A DNA stretch of 64,000 bases from Geodermatophilus bullaregiensis (GTDB taxonomy: Bacteria > Actinomycetota > Actinomycetes > Mycobacteriales > Geodermatophilaceae). Shown piece after piece: positions 49,524-59,033 of this stretch. Below the pieces are notes generated by a model. The model did no database searches. It was not told the DNA's origin and saw nothing but the letters and a program-made list of their open reading frames with translations. The stretch's first letter is position 1. Each line of letters begins with the position of its first letter. Location of the stretch: positions 620,001 through 684,000 of the forward strand of contig NZ_JAFBCJ010000001.1 in the NCBI RefSeq assembly GCF_016907675.1. Reading direction: 5' to 3'. The position numbers were made by a program, and so were the translations under genes.

Positions 49524-50135
49524 TCAGGCGCGGCGGGCGGCCCGGCGGGCGCGCTCGACCCCCGCCAGGTGCGCGTCGGGGCCGCACACGGCGCACGGGG
49601 TGAACCCGTCGGTGCGCGCCTCGCCGACCGGCAGCGGGACGATCTCCCGGCCGGCCAGCCAGCGGCAGCCGCCGAGGTGGTAGCGCGGGTGCTCGTCGAC
49701 GACGAGCACCTCGTCGGTCAGGTCGACCACCAGCAGCAGGTCGGTGACCTCGACGTCCTCCTCCGCGGGCTCGCCGGCGGCCGGTGGTCCCCCGGGCGCC
49801 GACCGGGTGGCCGGCGGCGCGGCCGGACGGGCGCCGTCCTCCGGGCTCCGGGTGGCCGGGGCCCCGTGCCGGTCGGCGGTCGGCTGCGCCGGAGCCCGGG
49901 GGGTGTCACCGCGGGTCGGCCCGTGGTCCGTCGCGGGCGGGACCGGGCGGGCCGGGGTGTCCGGGACCGGTGACCGGTCCCCCGCCGGCGTCCGGAGCCG
50001 GGCGACGAGCAGCAGCACCGCGGCGAGGCCGCAGGTGGCCACGCAGGCCCAGTACCAGGTGGCGACGTCGGTCAGGACGCCGGTGACGAACAGACCGAGG
50101 CCCGCGAGGACGAGCAGGCCGGCGAGCAGGACCAC
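49524..50135 (-). CDS. Two-helix membrane protein with Cys/His-rich C-terminal domain
   Basis: The 203-residue product has two N-terminal membrane helices (about 2-20 and 26-44), a Pro/Ala-rich linker (50-125), and a C-terminal globular segment, RYHLGGCRWLAGREIVPLPV then GFTPCAVCGPDAHLAG, with one His and three Cys that could bind zinc. Similar C-terminal segments (YHxxxC...GFTPCxxC) occur on actinobacterial membrane proteins near division genes. The function is unknown. It is separated from divIVA upstream by a strong terminator. Confidence 0.7.
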   Translation of the reverse strand: MVLLAGLLVLAGLGLFVTGVLTDVATWYWACVATCGLAAVLLLVARLRTPAGDRSPVPDTPARPVPPATDHGPTRGDTPRAPAQPTADRHGAPATRSPEDGARPAAPPATRSAPGGPPAAGEPAEEDVEVTDLLLVVDLTDEVLVVDEHPRYHLGGCRWLAGREIVPLPVGEARTDGFTPCAVCGPDAHLAGVERARRAARRA

Positions 50136-50183
50136 GAGGCGACTGTAACGGCGCTGCGCTCACGGCGAGTGGCGCCCCGGGAA

Positions 50184-50225
50184 CGCGACAGGGCCCCCGG
50201 ACGGTCGTCCGGGGGCCCTGTCGCG
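50184..50225 (-). terminator. Strong 19-bp hairpin terminator after divIVA
   Basis: The arms 50184-50202 and 50207-50225 are a perfect 19-bp inverted repeat around the loop GGTC. It begins seven bases after the divIVA stop codon (minus strand) and ends before the next gene. The GC-rich stem without U-tract is typical of high-GC actinobacterial terminators. Confidence 0.85.
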
Positions 50226-50231
50226 GCGGGT

Positions 50232-50960
50232 TCAGGCGGGGGCGTGCTGGTTCTGCCGGCTGGCCGAGGACGGCTCGGCGGAGCCGCGGGTGTCGAGGTC
50301 GCGCAGGTGCGACTCGAGGTAGGAGCGGAAGCGCGTGCGGTACTCGCGCTCGAAGGTCCGCAGCTCCTCGATCTTGCGCTCGAGGCCGGCGCGCTTCTCC
50401 TCCAGCGGGCCCATGACCTCGCGGTGCCGGCGCTCGGCGTCCTGGTCGAGGGCGGCGGCCTTGGCGCGGGCCTCGCGCTCCATCGTGTCGGCGCGGGTGC
50501 GGGCGTCGTTGATCATCGAGTCGGCGCGCAGCTTGGCGTCGTTGACCATCTGCTCGCTCTTGGCGCGGGCCTCGGCCAGCATCCGCTCGCTGTCGGTCTT
50601 CGCCGACGCCACCATCTGGTCGGCCTGGGTCTTCGCCTCGTTGACGTAGCGGTCGGCGGTCTCCGACGCCAGGGCCAGCATGCGGGAGGCGCGCGCGGTG
50701 TCGTCCTCGCGCGCGGCGGGCTGCGGCGGCGGCGGCGCGGGTGCCGGGGTCGGCTCGGGGGCGACGGGCTGGGCGGTGACCCGGCCGGTGCTCGAGCCCG
50801 AGCGCAGCTCGTTGTTCTCCTCGATCAGCCGGGCGAGCTCGGCCTCCACCACGTCGAGGAACGCGTCCACCTCGTCCTCGTCGTAGCCGCGCTTCCCGAT
50901 CGGCGGCTTCTTGAAGACGACGTTGTGCACGTCGGCTGGCGTGAGTGGCAAGGGGCTCAC
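50232..50960 (-). CDS. wag31: DivIVA/Wag31 polar growth protein
   Basis: Wag31 marks the cell poles and septum and guides peptidoglycan synthesis. The 242-residue product has the N-terminal DivIVA domain ([20 protein letters not shown], then [16 protein letters not shown]), a Pro/Ala-rich linker (60-85), and a long coiled coil (90-215) with repeating ADQM/SERM/ADSM heptads. GTG start at 50960. It lies 64 bp downstream of yggT, in the conserved ftsZ-pgeF-yggS-sepF-yggT-divIVA order. Confidence 0.97.
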   Translation of the reverse strand: MSPLPLTPADVHNVVFKKPPIGKRGYDEDEVDAFLDVVEAELARLIEENNELRSGSSTGRVTAQPVAPEPTPAPAPPPPQPAAREDDTARASRMLALASETADRYVNEAKTQADQMVASAKTDSERMLAEARAKSEQMVNDAKLRADSMINDARTRADTMEREARAKAAALDQDAERRHREVMGPLEEKRAGLERKIEELRTFEREYRTRFRSYLESHLRDLDTRGSAEPSSASRQNQHAPA

Positions 50961-51024
50961 CTCGGGTCGGACGGCGGGTGGGGGTCGGTCGGGGCGGCGC
51001 TCGGTCCCTCGTGCGGACCTGAGG

Positions 51025-51321
51025 TCACGCGGCGATGGCCAGCGACTGGGTGATGCCCCGCAGGATGTAGACGGCGATCAGGAGCACCATAAACGCGAGG
51101 TCCAGCCTGATGGACCCCAGGTTCAGCGGTGGGATCACCTTCCGGATCGCCTTCAGCGGCGGGTCGGTCGTCGCGTAGACGACCTCGAGCCCCGCGGCCA
51201 CCAGCCCGGACGGGCGCCAGCTGCGCGCCAGGACCATCACCCAGTCCACGACGAAACGCGCGAACAGCAGGATGAGGAAGACGAGCAGGATCGACGAGAC
51301 GATCTGCCAGAAGAGAGTCAC
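51025..51321 (-). CDS. yggT: YggT-family membrane protein
   Basis: The 98-residue product has two membrane helices (about 5-25 and 70-92) linked by [19 protein letters not shown], the family's conserved proline-rich loop. The GTG at 51321 precedes LFWQIVSSI; an open frame to 51372 would add an unlikely basic N-terminus. YggT (YlmG) proteins act in division-associated membrane organisation, mechanism unclear. It is between sepF and wag31. Confidence 0.92.
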   Translation of the reverse strand: MTLFWQIVSSILLVFLILLFARFVVDWVMVLARSWRPSGLVAAGLEVVYATTDPPLKAIRKVIPPLNLGSIRLDLAFMVLLIAVYILRGITQSLAIAA

Positions 51322-51393
51322 TGTCCTCGTTCGTCCCGGGGCACCCGCGGTGCCGTGCCGACCTGCCTGCACGCCCCGGCCGGACGGACGACC

Positions 51394-52299
51394 TCAGGAC
51401 TGGTCGAAGAACCCGCCCTCGCGGATCTTGGCCTTGTCCTCGGCCGTCACGTCGACGTCCTGCGGGGAGAGCAGGAACACCTTGGCCGTGACGGGCTCGA
51501 TGCTACCGCGCAGCCCGAAGATCAGCCCCGCTGCGAAGTCGACGAGCCGCCGCGCGTCGGCGTGGTCGAGCTCGGTGAGGTTCATGATGACCGGGCTGCC
51601 GTCCCGGAACGCCTCGCCGATCGCGCGGGCCTCGTTGTACGTCTTCGGGTGCAGCGTGGTGATGCGGTAGGGCTCGCGCACCGGCGCGGGGGCCGGCTCG
51701 GGCACCGCGGCGACCGGCTCGCGGGCGGCCAGGCCGGCGGCGGCGCCGGCGAGACCCCCGCCGACACCGATGCCACCACCCACGCCACCACCCAGGCCGC
51801 CGCCCACGGAGCCGATCCGGGACGGCCCGGAGGCAGCGGGCGCGGAGATGCCGCCGGCACCGGCGGACGCCGGCTGCGCCAGGCCCAGGCGGGTCGCCCC
51901 GCCGCGGCGCAGCGCGACCGGCTCGGGATCGGGCGCGGGTGCCAGCTCGACGCCGCGGCCCGGGGCGCGGTCGAGGCCCCGTCCACCGTCGCGCTCGTCG
52001 TCGTAGCGACGGTCGTCGTAGCGGTCGTACTCGCCGCCGTAGGAGTCGAAGGAGCCGTAGGGGGCCTCGGCACCGTGCGGGTCGGCGGCGTAGCGGTCCT
52101 CGTAGCGGCCCTCGTAGCGCCCCTCGGGACGGCGGCGCTCGTCGTAGCGGTCGCCGTCGTAGCGCTCGCCGTCGTACCGGTCGGGCTCGTAGTGGCCGGC
52201 CGGGTCGGCCTGACGGGCGTCGTAGCGCCCGTAGGCGCGGGCGTCGTCGTCCTCGACGAGCCCGAGGTAGATGCCCATCTTCCGCATGGCCCCGGCCAT
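51394..52299 (-). CDS. sepF: SepF cell-division protein with unusually long linker
   Basis: SepF bundles and tethers FtsZ to the membrane. The 301-residue product has the amphipathic membrane anchor [19 protein letters not shown] (1-19), then a linker (20-208) far longer than usual, and the folded C-terminal domain (about 209-295) with [20 protein letters not shown] and [16 protein letters not shown]. The linker contains Arg-Tyr-Asp repeats (40-105) and a Gly-rich stretch, [12 protein letters not shown] (165-182). It is preceded by a strong GAGGAGG site and overlaps the yggS stop by one base (TGATG). Confidence 0.95.
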   Translation of the reverse strand: MAGAMRKMGIYLGLVEDDDARAYGRYDARQADPAGHYEPDRYDGERYDGDRYDERRRPEGRYEGRYEDRYAADPHGAEAPYGSFDSYGGEYDRYDDRRYDDERDGGRGLDRAPGRGVELAPAPDPEPVALRRGGATRLGLAQPASAGAGGISAPAASGPSRIGSVGGGLGGGVGGGIGVGGGLAGAAAGLAAREPVAAVPEPAPAPVREPYRITTLHPKTYNEARAIGEAFRDGSPVIMNLTELDHADARRLVDFAAGLIFGLRGSIEPVTAKVFLLSPQDVDVTAEDKAKIREGGFFDQS

Positions 52300-53057
52300 C
52301 AGACCTCCTCCGGGGACCTCGGTGGGGCCCCTGTGACTGGTGTGACTCCGGGCGAGGCTAGAGGCCGGGGGCCGAACAGCGCGGTTCCGACACGCACCAG
52401 CGTGGCGCCCGCCGCGACCGCCTCCTCGAGGTCGGCGCTCATCCCGGCGGAGACCTCCGCGGCCTCGGGGTGGTCGGCGCGCAGCCGCTCGGCGAGCGCG
52501 GCCAGACGGACGAAGGCCGGACCGGGCTCCTCCCCGCGCGGGGCGACGGCCATGAGGCCGCGCAGCCGCACGCCGGGCAGCGCGGCGACGTCATCGGCGA
52601 GGGCGGGGACGTCCGCGGGGTCGGCGCCGCCGCGCTCGGCCAGCTCCCCCGCGGCGCCGCCGAGGTCGACCTGGAGGAACACACCGACCGGGTGGCCGGT
52701 CTCCTCCCCCGCCCGGGACAGCGCCCGGGCCAGCGGCAGCCGGTCGACGGAGTGGACGACCGCGCCGGTGCGGGCCACGGCGGCGGCCTTGTTGCGCTGG
52801 AGCTGGCCGACGAAGTGCCACTCGATCGGCAGGTCGGCCAGCGCCGCGGCCTTGCCGGTGAGCTCCTGGGCGCGGTTCTCGCCGAACGCCGTCTGCCCGA
52901 GCGCGACCAGCGTCCGGACGTCGTCGGCCGGCCAGGTCTTGCTCACGGCCAGCAGCGCGACCGAGGCCGGGTCGCGCCCGGCGGCCCGGGCGGCCGCGGC
53001 GATCCGCTCCCGGACGGCGGCGAGGCGCCGGGCCGCGGGTGTCGCCGGTGCGCTCAT
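52299..53057 (-). CDS. yggS: YggS/PROSC-family PLP homeostasis protein
   Basis: The 252-residue single-barrel PLP-binding protein has the lysine in [12 protein letters not shown], the NRAQE motif in [12 protein letters not shown] and the loop [12 protein letters not shown] that holds the phosphate. It keeps PLP and amino-acid pools balanced and has no known catalytic activity. It is coupled to sepF. A hairpin repeat (copy D) lies between it and pgeF upstream. Confidence 0.94.
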   Translation of the reverse strand: MSAPATPAARRLAAVRERIAAAARAAGRDPASVALLAVSKTWPADDVRTLVALGQTAFGENRAQELTGKAAALADLPIEWHFVGQLQRNKAAAVARTGAVVHSVDRLPLARALSRAGEETGHPVGVFLQVDLGGAAGELAERGGADPADVPALADDVAALPGVRLRGLMAVAPRGEEPGPAFVRLAALAERLRADHPEAAEVSAGMSADLEEAVAAGATLVRVGTALFGPRPLASPGVTPVTGAPPRSPEEV

Positions 53058-53082
53058 GCGGCGATCATCCCGCTGGTCGTGG

Positions 53083-53131
53083 CCCCCCTGCAGGGTCCCG
53101 CCGCGAGCCTGCGAGCGGTGGGGCAGGGGGT
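53083..53131. repeat. Intergenic hairpin repeat, copy D
   Basis: The plus strand has arm CCCCCTGC (53084-53091), core CCCGCCGCGAGC, GCGAGCGGTGGGG and closing arm GCAGGGGG (53123-53130). The outer stem again differs from other copies on both sides together. It lies between pgeF and yggS, which are both transcribed leftwards. Confidence 0.7.
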
Positions 53132-53133
53132 CC

Positions 53134-53865
53134 TCACCCCAGCCAGGTGACGCCGGCCTGGCGCCCGGTGACGCCGTCGCGGCGGTGGCTGAACAGCCGG
53201 CGGTCCTCGACGGTGCAGCGCGGGTCGTGCACGACCTGCGCCAGCCCGGCGCGGGTCATCAGCTCGGCGAGGCCGGCGCGCAGGTCCAGCCCCGGCGTCC
53301 CCGCGCGGGTGCGCACCGCGGCCGCGGGGGCGACCCGGGCGACCTCGGCCTGCATGGCGCGGGGCACCTCGTAGCAGGAGCCGCAGACGGCCGGCCCGAG
53401 CAGCGCGGTGGTGTCGGCGGGACGGCTGCCCAGCCGGGCCATCGCGGCCAGCGTGGCGGCGACCACGCCCTGCCGGACGCCCTCGCGGCCGGCGTGGACG
53501 GCGGCGACCACCCCGGCGACGGGGTCGGCCAGCAGCACCGGCACGCAGTCGGCGACCAGCACGCACAGCACCAGGCCGGGCGTGCGGGTGACGACGGCGT
53601 CGGTCGCGGGCAGCGGACCCTGGACCGGGCCGTCGACGACGGTGACGCCGGTGCCGTGCACCTGCTCCATCCAGACCAGCCGGTCGCCGGGTACGCCGAG
53701 CTCGCGGGCCAGCCGGGCGCGGTTGGCCGCGACGTCGGCCGGGTCGTCGCCGACGTGGTCGCCGAGGTCGAAGGTGTCGTAGGGCGGACGTGAGCGGCCG
53801 CCCCGCCGGTCGGTGACCACCCGTCGAGGGCGCACCGCCGGCGGGGCGGCCGAGGTCGCGCTCAC
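53134..53865 (-). CDS. pgeF: PgeF/YfiH-family protein (peptidoglycan editing or purine laccase domain)
   Basis: The 243-residue product has the family's zinc-ligand motifs: His in MEQVHGTGV, Cys in LVADCVPVLL, and His in AAVHAGREGVRQG. The family's proposed roles are removal of misincorporated Ser/Gly from peptidoglycan peptides (E. coli PgeF) and purine nucleoside processing or a multicopper-like oxidase role in other members. GTG start at 53865, preceding a short basic N-terminus. The position next to ftsZ is the standard one. Confidence 0.9.
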   Translation of the reverse strand: MSATSAAPPAVRPRRVVTDRRGGRSRPPYDTFDLGDHVGDDPADVAANRARLARELGVPGDRLVWMEQVHGTGVTVVDGPVQGPLPATDAVVTRTPGLVLCVLVADCVPVLLADPVAGVVAAVHAGREGVRQGVVAATLAAMARLGSRPADTTALLGPAVCGSCYEVPRAMQAEVARVAPAAAVRTRAGTPGLDLRAGLAELMTRAGLAQVVHDPRCTVEDRRLFSHRRDGVTGRQAGVTWLG

Positions 53866-53869
53866 CGAG

Positions 53870-53974
53870 CGGCCCCCGTGCAGAGGCCCGCCGCGAGCTG
53901 GTGAGGTGCTGGAACGGCCCCCTCGCAGGGACCCGCGCCGAGCGGAGCGAGGCGTGGGGGGCGAGGGGGTCCTT
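53870..53974. repeat. Intergenic hairpin repeat, copy E, with a degenerate second copy
   Basis: Copy E begins with GTGCTGGAACGG (53906-53917), then arm CCCCCTCGC (53918-53926), core CCCGCGCCGAGC, and closing arm GCGAGGGGG (53961-53969) followed by GGTCCTT. Copy A has the same flanks but different arms. A degenerate part-copy (53870-53906) has CCCGCCGCGAGC without partners. The element ends at the ftsZ stop codon and separates ftsZ from pgeF. Confidence 0.7.
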
Positions 53975-55243
53975 TCACTGGCGGAGGAACTCCGGGATGT
54001 CGAGCTCCTCCTCGAAGTCCTCGTTGCCCAGCGGACGGCGCCCGGCGGCGGTGCCGGGTGCGGCGTTCTGCACCGGCGGCAGCGGCGGGACGGTGATGCC
54101 ACCGCCGGCGGGTGCCGCGGGCCGGACGGGCGCCGGGGGCACGGCCTGCGCCGGCGGGACCTGGCCCACCAGCCGCTCACCGGTGGCCCGCGGTGCCGCC
54201 GGGGCCAGCGGCGGCGGGGCGACCCGGGGCAGCGCCGGCGGGGCGGCCGGGGCCGCCGGGACCGCGGCGACGCCGCCGTCCTTGCGCGCCGAGGGACGCC
54301 CGCCGTCGAAGCCGGCGGCGATGACGGTCACCCGCACCTCGTCACCGAGGGCGTCGTCGATGACCGCGCCGAAGATGATGTTGGCGTCGGCGTGCGCGGC
54401 GTCCGACACCAGCGAGGCGGCCTCGTTGATCTCGAACAGGCCGAGGTCCGAGCCACCGGAGATCGACAGCAGCACGCCGTGGGCGCCCTCCATCGACGCC
54501 TCCAGCAGCGGGCTGGCGATCGCCTGCTCGGCGGCCAGCAGCGCCCGGTTGTCCCCGCGCGCGCTGCCGATGCCCATGAGCGCCGACCCGGCGCCGGACA
54601 TGACCGACTTGACGTCGGCGAAGTCCAGGTTGATCAGGCCGGGCGTGGTGATCAGGTCGGTGATGCCCTGGACACCGGAGAGCAGCACCTGGTCGGCGGT
54701 GCGGAAGGCGTCCATCACGCTGACGTTGCGGTCGCCCAGCTGCAGCAGCCGGTCGTTGGGGATGACGATGAGCGTGTCGCACTCGTTGCGCAGCTCCTCG
54801 ATCCCCGACTCGGCCTGCACCGCGCGGCGCTTGCCCTCGAAGGAGAACGGCCGGGTGACCACGCCGATGGTCAGCGCGCCGAGCTTGCGGGCGATCGAGG
54901 CCACCACGGGCGCGCCACCGGTGCCGGTGCCGCCGCCCTCGCCGGCGGTCACGAAGACCATGTCGGCGCCCTTGAGCACCTCCTCGATCTCCTCGCGGTG
55001 GTCCTCGGCGGCCTGCCGGCCGACGTCGGGCTGCGCGCCGGCGCCGAGGCCGCGGGTCAGCTCGCGGCCGACGTCGAGCTTGACGTCGGCGTCGCTCATC
55101 AACAGCGCCTGGGCGTCGGTGTTGATGGCGATGAACTCCACCCCCTTCAGACCGACCTCGATCATCCGGTTGACCGCGTTCACACCGCCGCCGCCGATGC
55201 CGACGACCTTGATGACCGCGAGGTAGTTGTGCGGAGGTGTCAT
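53975..55243 (-). CDS. ftsZ: Cell-division GTPase FtsZ
   Basis: The tubulin-like division protein has 422 residues. The nucleotide-binding loop is [10 protein letters not shown], the tubulin signature [10 protein letters not shown], and the synergy-loop region includes [12 protein letters not shown] Pro/Ala-rich linker (about 320-400) ends in a conserved C-terminal peptide ([12 protein letters not shown]) that binds partner proteins such as SepF and FtsW. The ATG at 55243 has GGGAG upstream. The 418-bp upstream region is AT-rich for this genome and holds the likely promoter. Confidence 0.98.
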   Translation of the reverse strand: MTPPHNYLAVIKVVGIGGGGVNAVNRMIEVGLKGVEFIAINTDAQALLMSDADVKLDVGRELTRGLGAGAQPDVGRQAAEDHREEIEEVLKGADMVFVTAGEGGGTGTGGAPVVASIARKLGALTIGVVTRPFSFEGKRRAVQAESGIEELRNECDTLIVIPNDRLLQLGDRNVSVMDAFRTADQVLLSGVQGITDLITTPGLINLDFADVKSVMSGAGSALMGIGSARGDNRALLAAEQAIASPLLEASMEGAHGVLLSISGGSDLGLFEINEAASLVSDAAHADANIIFGAVIDDALGDEVRVTVIAAGFDGGRPSARKDGGVAAVPAAPAAPPALPRVAPPPLAPAAPRATGERLVGQVPPAQAVPPAPVRPAAPAGGGITVPPLPPVQNAAPGTAAGRRPLGNEDFEEELDIPEFLRQ

Positions 55244-55661
55244 GTGGGGCTCCCGACCTCGACCCTCATCCTCAAGTAAAGCCTTATAGTTATGTCAACT
55301 GGGTCGACGGGACGAAGTTAGGTGGGCCGCGACGGGGCCTACAAGCACCCTCCCCGGCCCGGCGTGTCGGCAGACCGGGACCTCACCGGCCTCCGGCGAC
55401 CCGCTGGTCACATCTGCACCACCCTCGGTGACGACCCGCCTGCCGCAGGTCTCATCCCCGGGTCGAGACACGGTCCGAGGGCCGGTGCGGGAACGCGCAC
55501 AACTCATCTGCCGTGTCGGGCGTGTCGCGGCGTCCGGCGTGTCGGCTCGCGGGGTCCCGGCTGCCGTCCGCGCCCACGGGACCACGCTGTGCGAGCAACG
55601 GCGGCCCCGTCCCGGGTCCCGCCGCGAGCCTGCGAGTGGTGGGGGCAGGGACGTCCTCGCC
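55244..55661 (-). promoter_or_regulatory. ftsZ upstream region with TTGACA and AT-rich stretch
   Basis: This 418-bp gap between ftsQ and ftsZ has no gene that I trust. On the minus strand a TTGACA (55293-55298) is followed by TAACTATAAGG and CTTTACTTGAGG, very AT-rich for this DNA, about 50 bp from the ftsZ start. TTGACA fits a -35 box; the -10 is not clear (17 bases on is TTGAGG). A similar AT-rich stretch lies ahead of ftsZ in other actinobacteria, as I recall. Hairpin repeat copy F is at 55604-55655. Confidence 0.55.
55604..55655. repeat. Intergenic hairpin repeat, copy F
   Basis: The core CCCGCCGCGAGC with GCGAGTGGTGGGG is flanked by CGTCCC (55608-55613) and GGGACG (55648-55653), which pair over 6 bp. 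It lies just past the ftsQ stop codon in the ftsQ-ftsZ gap. Confidence 0.65.
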
Positions 55662-56450
55662 TCAGCGGAGGACGACGGCGCCGGGCGCGCTCACGTCGAT
55701 CGTCCCGGCCGGCTCGAGGTTCCCGGCCGCCACCTGGTCGAGCAGCGCGACGAGCACGTCGGACTTGTCCGCGGCGTCGTCGGCCCCGCCCCACACGACG
55801 GTGGTGCCGTCGGTGAGGGTCAGCGTGACGTCCTCGCCGCTGCCGGCCCGGGCGCCGGCCACCGCGGCGCGGACCTCGCGCGGCAGGGACACCAGGGCGC
55901 CGAGTGCCGCGCGGGTGGCCGGGTCGTCCGGGCCGGGGGTGGCCACGTCCAGGGGCACGACGCCGTCGGGCGCGTCGCCGGTGACGGTGTCGAACAGGAT
56001 GCCGTCGGCGTCGACCAGCGACCGGGTGCCGACCCGCTCGACGACGGCGACCGGCCGCCGCTCGACCACGGTGACGACGACGCTGCGCGGCCAGCCGCGG
56101 GTCACCTCGACCGAGGCCACCTGCGGGAGCCGGGCCACGCGGGCGGCGGCGGCGTCGACGTCCACCCGCAGCAGCGGTGTGCCCCCGGGGACGCCGGCGG
56201 CGGTGCGGACCTGGTCGGCCGTCAGCGTCGTGGCGCCGTCGACCCGGACCGTTCGCACGGCCAGCAGCGGGCTGTACCACAGCGCCCACCACACGGCCGC
56301 GACCACGGCGAGCGCCAGGGCGGCGCGCACGACCCGGCGCCGGCGGCGCTCGGAAGGGGTGTCGGGGCGCACGCGGCGGCGGGCCGGCCGGGCGACCTCG
56401 ACCGGGACACCGCGCTCCCGGTCGGCGGTCGTCAGACCGGAGCGGCTCAC
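55662..56450 (-). CDS. ftsQ: Cell-division protein FtsQ
   Basis: FtsQ is a bitopic divisome protein that links FtsB/FtsL with the septal synthase. The 262-residue product has a basic cytoplasmic N-terminus (1-40), one membrane helix (about 42-60), a POTRA domain starting YSPLLAVRTVRVDG, and the beta domain with RGWPRSVVVTVVERRPVAV. GTG start overlapping the murC stop by 4 bp. It ends just before repeat copy F. Confidence 0.94.
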   Translation of the reverse strand: MSRSGLTTADRERGVPVEVARPARRRVRPDTPSERRRRRVVRAALALAVVAAVWWALWYSPLLAVRTVRVDGATTLTADQVRTAAGVPGGTPLLRVDVDAAAARVARLPQVASVEVTRGWPRSVVVTVVERRPVAVVERVGTRSLVDADGILFDTVTGDAPDGVVPLDVATPGPDDPATRAALGALVSLPREVRAAVAGARAGSGEDVTLTLTDGTTVVWGGADDAADKSDVLVALLDQVAAGNLEPAGTIDVSAPGAVVLR

Positions 56451-57919
56451 CGGTCGGGGTCCGCGCAGCCGCCGCCGGTGGGGGTCGCGCCGCCGGCCGT
56501 CCCGTCGCCGGCGAGGGCGGTGAGCACCTCCGGCCCCACCATGGACACGTTGCCGGCGCCCATGGTGATCACCAGGTCGCCGGGTCGGGCACGGGCGGCC
56601 AGCGCCGGGGCGGCCGCCGACCAGGAGGGCTCGAAGTGCACCCGGTCGCCGGGCAGCGGGACGGCGTCGGCGACCATGGCGCCGGTGATGCCGGGTACCG
56701 GGTCCTCGCGGGCGCCGTAGACGTCCATGACCACCACCTCGTCGGCCAGGCCGAGTGCCTCGCCGAAGGCGGCGGCGAACTCGCGGGTCCGGCTGTAGAG
56801 GTGCGGCTGGAAGGCGACCACGACGCGCCCCTCGCCGGCCACCGCGCGGGCGGCGCGCAGCTGGGCGGTCACCTCGGTGGGGTGGTGGGCGTAGTCGTCG
56901 TAGACCCGCACGCCCGCGGCGGAGCCCTTGAGCTCGAAGCGGCGGTGCACGCCGCCGAAGCGCTCGAGCCCGGCGATCAGCCCCGCGGCGGGCAGGCCCA
57001 GCTCCAGCCCGGCCAGGAGGGCGGCGGCGCTGTTGCGGGCCATGTGCTCCCCGGGCACGCGGATGCGGACCCGGCCGAGCTCGGTGCCGTCGAGGACGGC
57101 GGTCCAGCTGGTGGCCTCGCGGCCGACCTCGAGGTCGGCCAGGCGCAGGTCGGCGTCGCCGGCGGTGCCGTAGGTGCGCACCCGGGCCGGGGTGGGGACG
57201 TCGCGCAGCCGCGCGGAGCCCGGGTCGTCGGCGCACAGGACGACGAAGCCCTCGGGGGCGACCGTGCCGAGGAACCGGTCGAAGGCGGCCTCCACGGCGG
57301 CCAGGTCGCCGTAGTTGTCCAGGTGGTCGGCCTCGACGTTGGTGACGATCGCGCCGTGGGGCGCCAGCAGCAGGAAGGAGCGGTCGCTCTCGTCGGCCTC
57401 GGCGACGAAGACGTCGCCCTGCCCCGCGTGCGCGTTGCTGCCCGACTCGTTGAGGTCGCCCCCGATCGCGAACGACGGGTCGACGCCGCAGGCCTGCACG
57501 GCCACGGTCAGCATCGAGGTGGTCGAGGTCTTGCCGTGGGTGCCGGCGACGGCGACGCTGCGCCGTCCGGCCATGACCGCGGCCAGCGCCACCGCCCGCG
57601 GCAGCACCCGCAGCCCGCGGGCGCGGGCCCCGGCGAGCTCGGGGTTGTCCTCGCGGATGGCCGAGGAGACGACCACCGAGTCGGCGTCGCCGAGGGCCGC
57701 CGCGTCGTGCCCGAGGGACACGCGCGCGCCGAGGGCGCGCAGCGCCAGCAGGGTCGGGGTGTCGCGCCGGTCGCTGCCGGAGACGGTCACCCCGCGGGCC
57801 AGCAGGATGCGGGCGATGCCGCTCATGCCGGCACCGCCGATCCCGATGAAGTGGACGGCGCCGAGCTCCTCCAGCGAGGGCACCGGCGCGGTCCACGCGG
57901 CGGTCGCGTCAGCGGTCAC
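56447..57919 (-). CDS. murC: UDP-N-acetylmuramate-L-alanine ligase
   Basis: MurC adds L-alanine to UDP-MurNAc. The 490-residue product has the N-terminal [15 protein letters not shown] nucleotide motif, the ATP loop [13 protein letters not shown], and the C-terminal [10 protein letters not shown] segment. GTG start at 57919, inside murG (11-bp overlap). It is in the order ftsW-murG-murC-ftsQ-ftsZ. Confidence 0.97.
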   Translation of the reverse strand: MTADATAAWTAPVPSLEELGAVHFIGIGGAGMSGIARILLARGVTVSGSDRRDTPTLLALRALGARVSLGHDAAALGDADSVVVSSAIREDNPELAGARARGLRVLPRAVALAAVMAGRRSVAVAGTHGKTSTTSMLTVAVQACGVDPSFAIGGDLNESGSNAHAGQGDVFVAEADESDRSFLLLAPHGAIVTNVEADHLDNYGDLAAVEAAFDRFLGTVAPEGFVVLCADDPGSARLRDVPTPARVRTYGTAGDADLRLADLEVGREATSWTAVLDGTELGRVRIRVPGEHMARNSAAALLAGLELGLPAAGLIAGLERFGGVHRRFELKGSAAGVRVYDDYAHHPTEVTAQLRAARAVAGEGRVVVAFQPHLYSRTREFAAAFGEALGLADEVVVMDVYGAREDPVPGITGAMVADAVPLPGDRVHFEPSWSAAAPALAARARPGDLVITMGAGNVSMVGPEVLTALAGDGTAGGATPTGGGCADPDR

Positions 57920-59033
57920 GGGCCACCTCCAGGACGATGTCGGCCAGCCGCTCGTCGGCGTCGGGGACCCCGGCCGCGGCGGCGTGCGCGGCGTACCCAG
58001 AGAGCGCGGCCGGGTCGGTGAGCAGCGGCACGAGGGTCGCCTGGATCCAGGCGGCGGACAGCTCGGCGTCCTCCACGAGCAGCCCGCCGCCGGCCTCCAC
58101 GACCGGCAGCGCGTTGCGGCGCTGCTCGCCGTTGCCGATGGGCAGCGGGACGAACGCCGCGGGCAGCCCGACCGCCGACAGCTCCGCCACGGTGACCGCG
58201 CCGGACCGGCACAGGGCGAGGTCGGCGGCGGCGTAGGCGAGGTCCATCCGCTCGAGGTAGTCGACGACGACGTAGGGCGCGGCGCCGGCCGGGCGGGCCG
58301 GCACGGTCACGTCGGTGTTCTTCGGGCCGCGGGCGTGCAGCACCTGGATGCCCGCCGCGGTCAGCGCGTCGGCCGCCGCGGTCGCCGCCCGGTTCAGCGA
58401 GGCCGCGCCCTGCGACCCGCCGAAGACCAGCAGCGTGGGCCGGTCGTCGTCCAGGCCGAAGGCGGCGCGGGCCTCGGCGCGGCGGCCGGCGCGGTCGAGC
58501 GTGGTGATCGCCGAGCGCAGCGGCATCCCGACGTGCTCGCCGCGCCGCAGCGGCGTCCCCGGCACGGTCACCGCGACGCGGGCGGCCAGCCGGGCGCCGA
58601 CCCGGTTGGCCAGGCCCGGCAGCGCGTTCTGCTCGTGCACCACGATCGGGATCCCCGCCCGCCCCCGCCTGCTCCGCCGCGCGGCGAGGTAGGCCGGCAG
58701 GGCGACGTAGCCGCCGAACCCGACGACGACGTCGGCGCCGAGCTCGTCGAGCAGCGCGCGGGTCTCGGCCACCGAGCGGCGCACCCGGCCCGGCACCCGC
58801 AGCAGGTCCGGCGTGGGCCTGCGCGGCAGCGGCACGGGCGGGATCAGCCGCAGGTCGTAGCCGCGCGCGGGCACCAGCCGGGTCTCCATGCCGCGGGCGG
58901 TGCCCAGGCAGGTGATGCGCAGCCCCGGCTCCCGGCGGCGCAGCGCGTCGGCCAGCGCGAGCATCGGCTCGATGTGGCCGCCGGTGCCGCCGCCGGCCAG
59001 GACGACGCTGGTCGCCGTCCCGCCGGCGCTCAC
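57909..59033 (-). CDS. murG: Lipid II synthase MurG
   Basis: MurG adds GlcNAc to lipid I on the inner membrane face. The 374-residue product has the N-terminal [15 protein letters not shown] loop, [26 protein letters not shown], and the sugar-nucleotide region [12 protein letters not shown] and [21 protein letters not shown] start overlapping the ftsW stop by 4 bp. Confidence 0.97.
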   Translation of the reverse strand: MSAGGTATSVVLAGGGTGGHIEPMLALADALRRREPGLRITCLGTARGMETRLVPARGYDLRLIPPVPLPRRPTPDLLRVPGRVRRSVAETRALLDELGADVVVGFGGYVALPAYLAARRSRRGRAGIPIVVHEQNALPGLANRVGARLAARVAVTVPGTPLRRGEHVGMPLRSAITTLDRAGRRAEARAAFGLDDDRPTLLVFGGSQGAASLNRAATAAADALTAAGIQVLHARGPKNTDVTVPARPAGAAPYVVVDYLERMDLAYAAADLALCRSGAVTVAELSAVGLPAAFVPLPIGNGEQRRNALPVVEAGGGLLVEDAELSAAWIQATLVPLLTDPAALSGYAAHAAAAGVPDADERLADIVLEVARDR

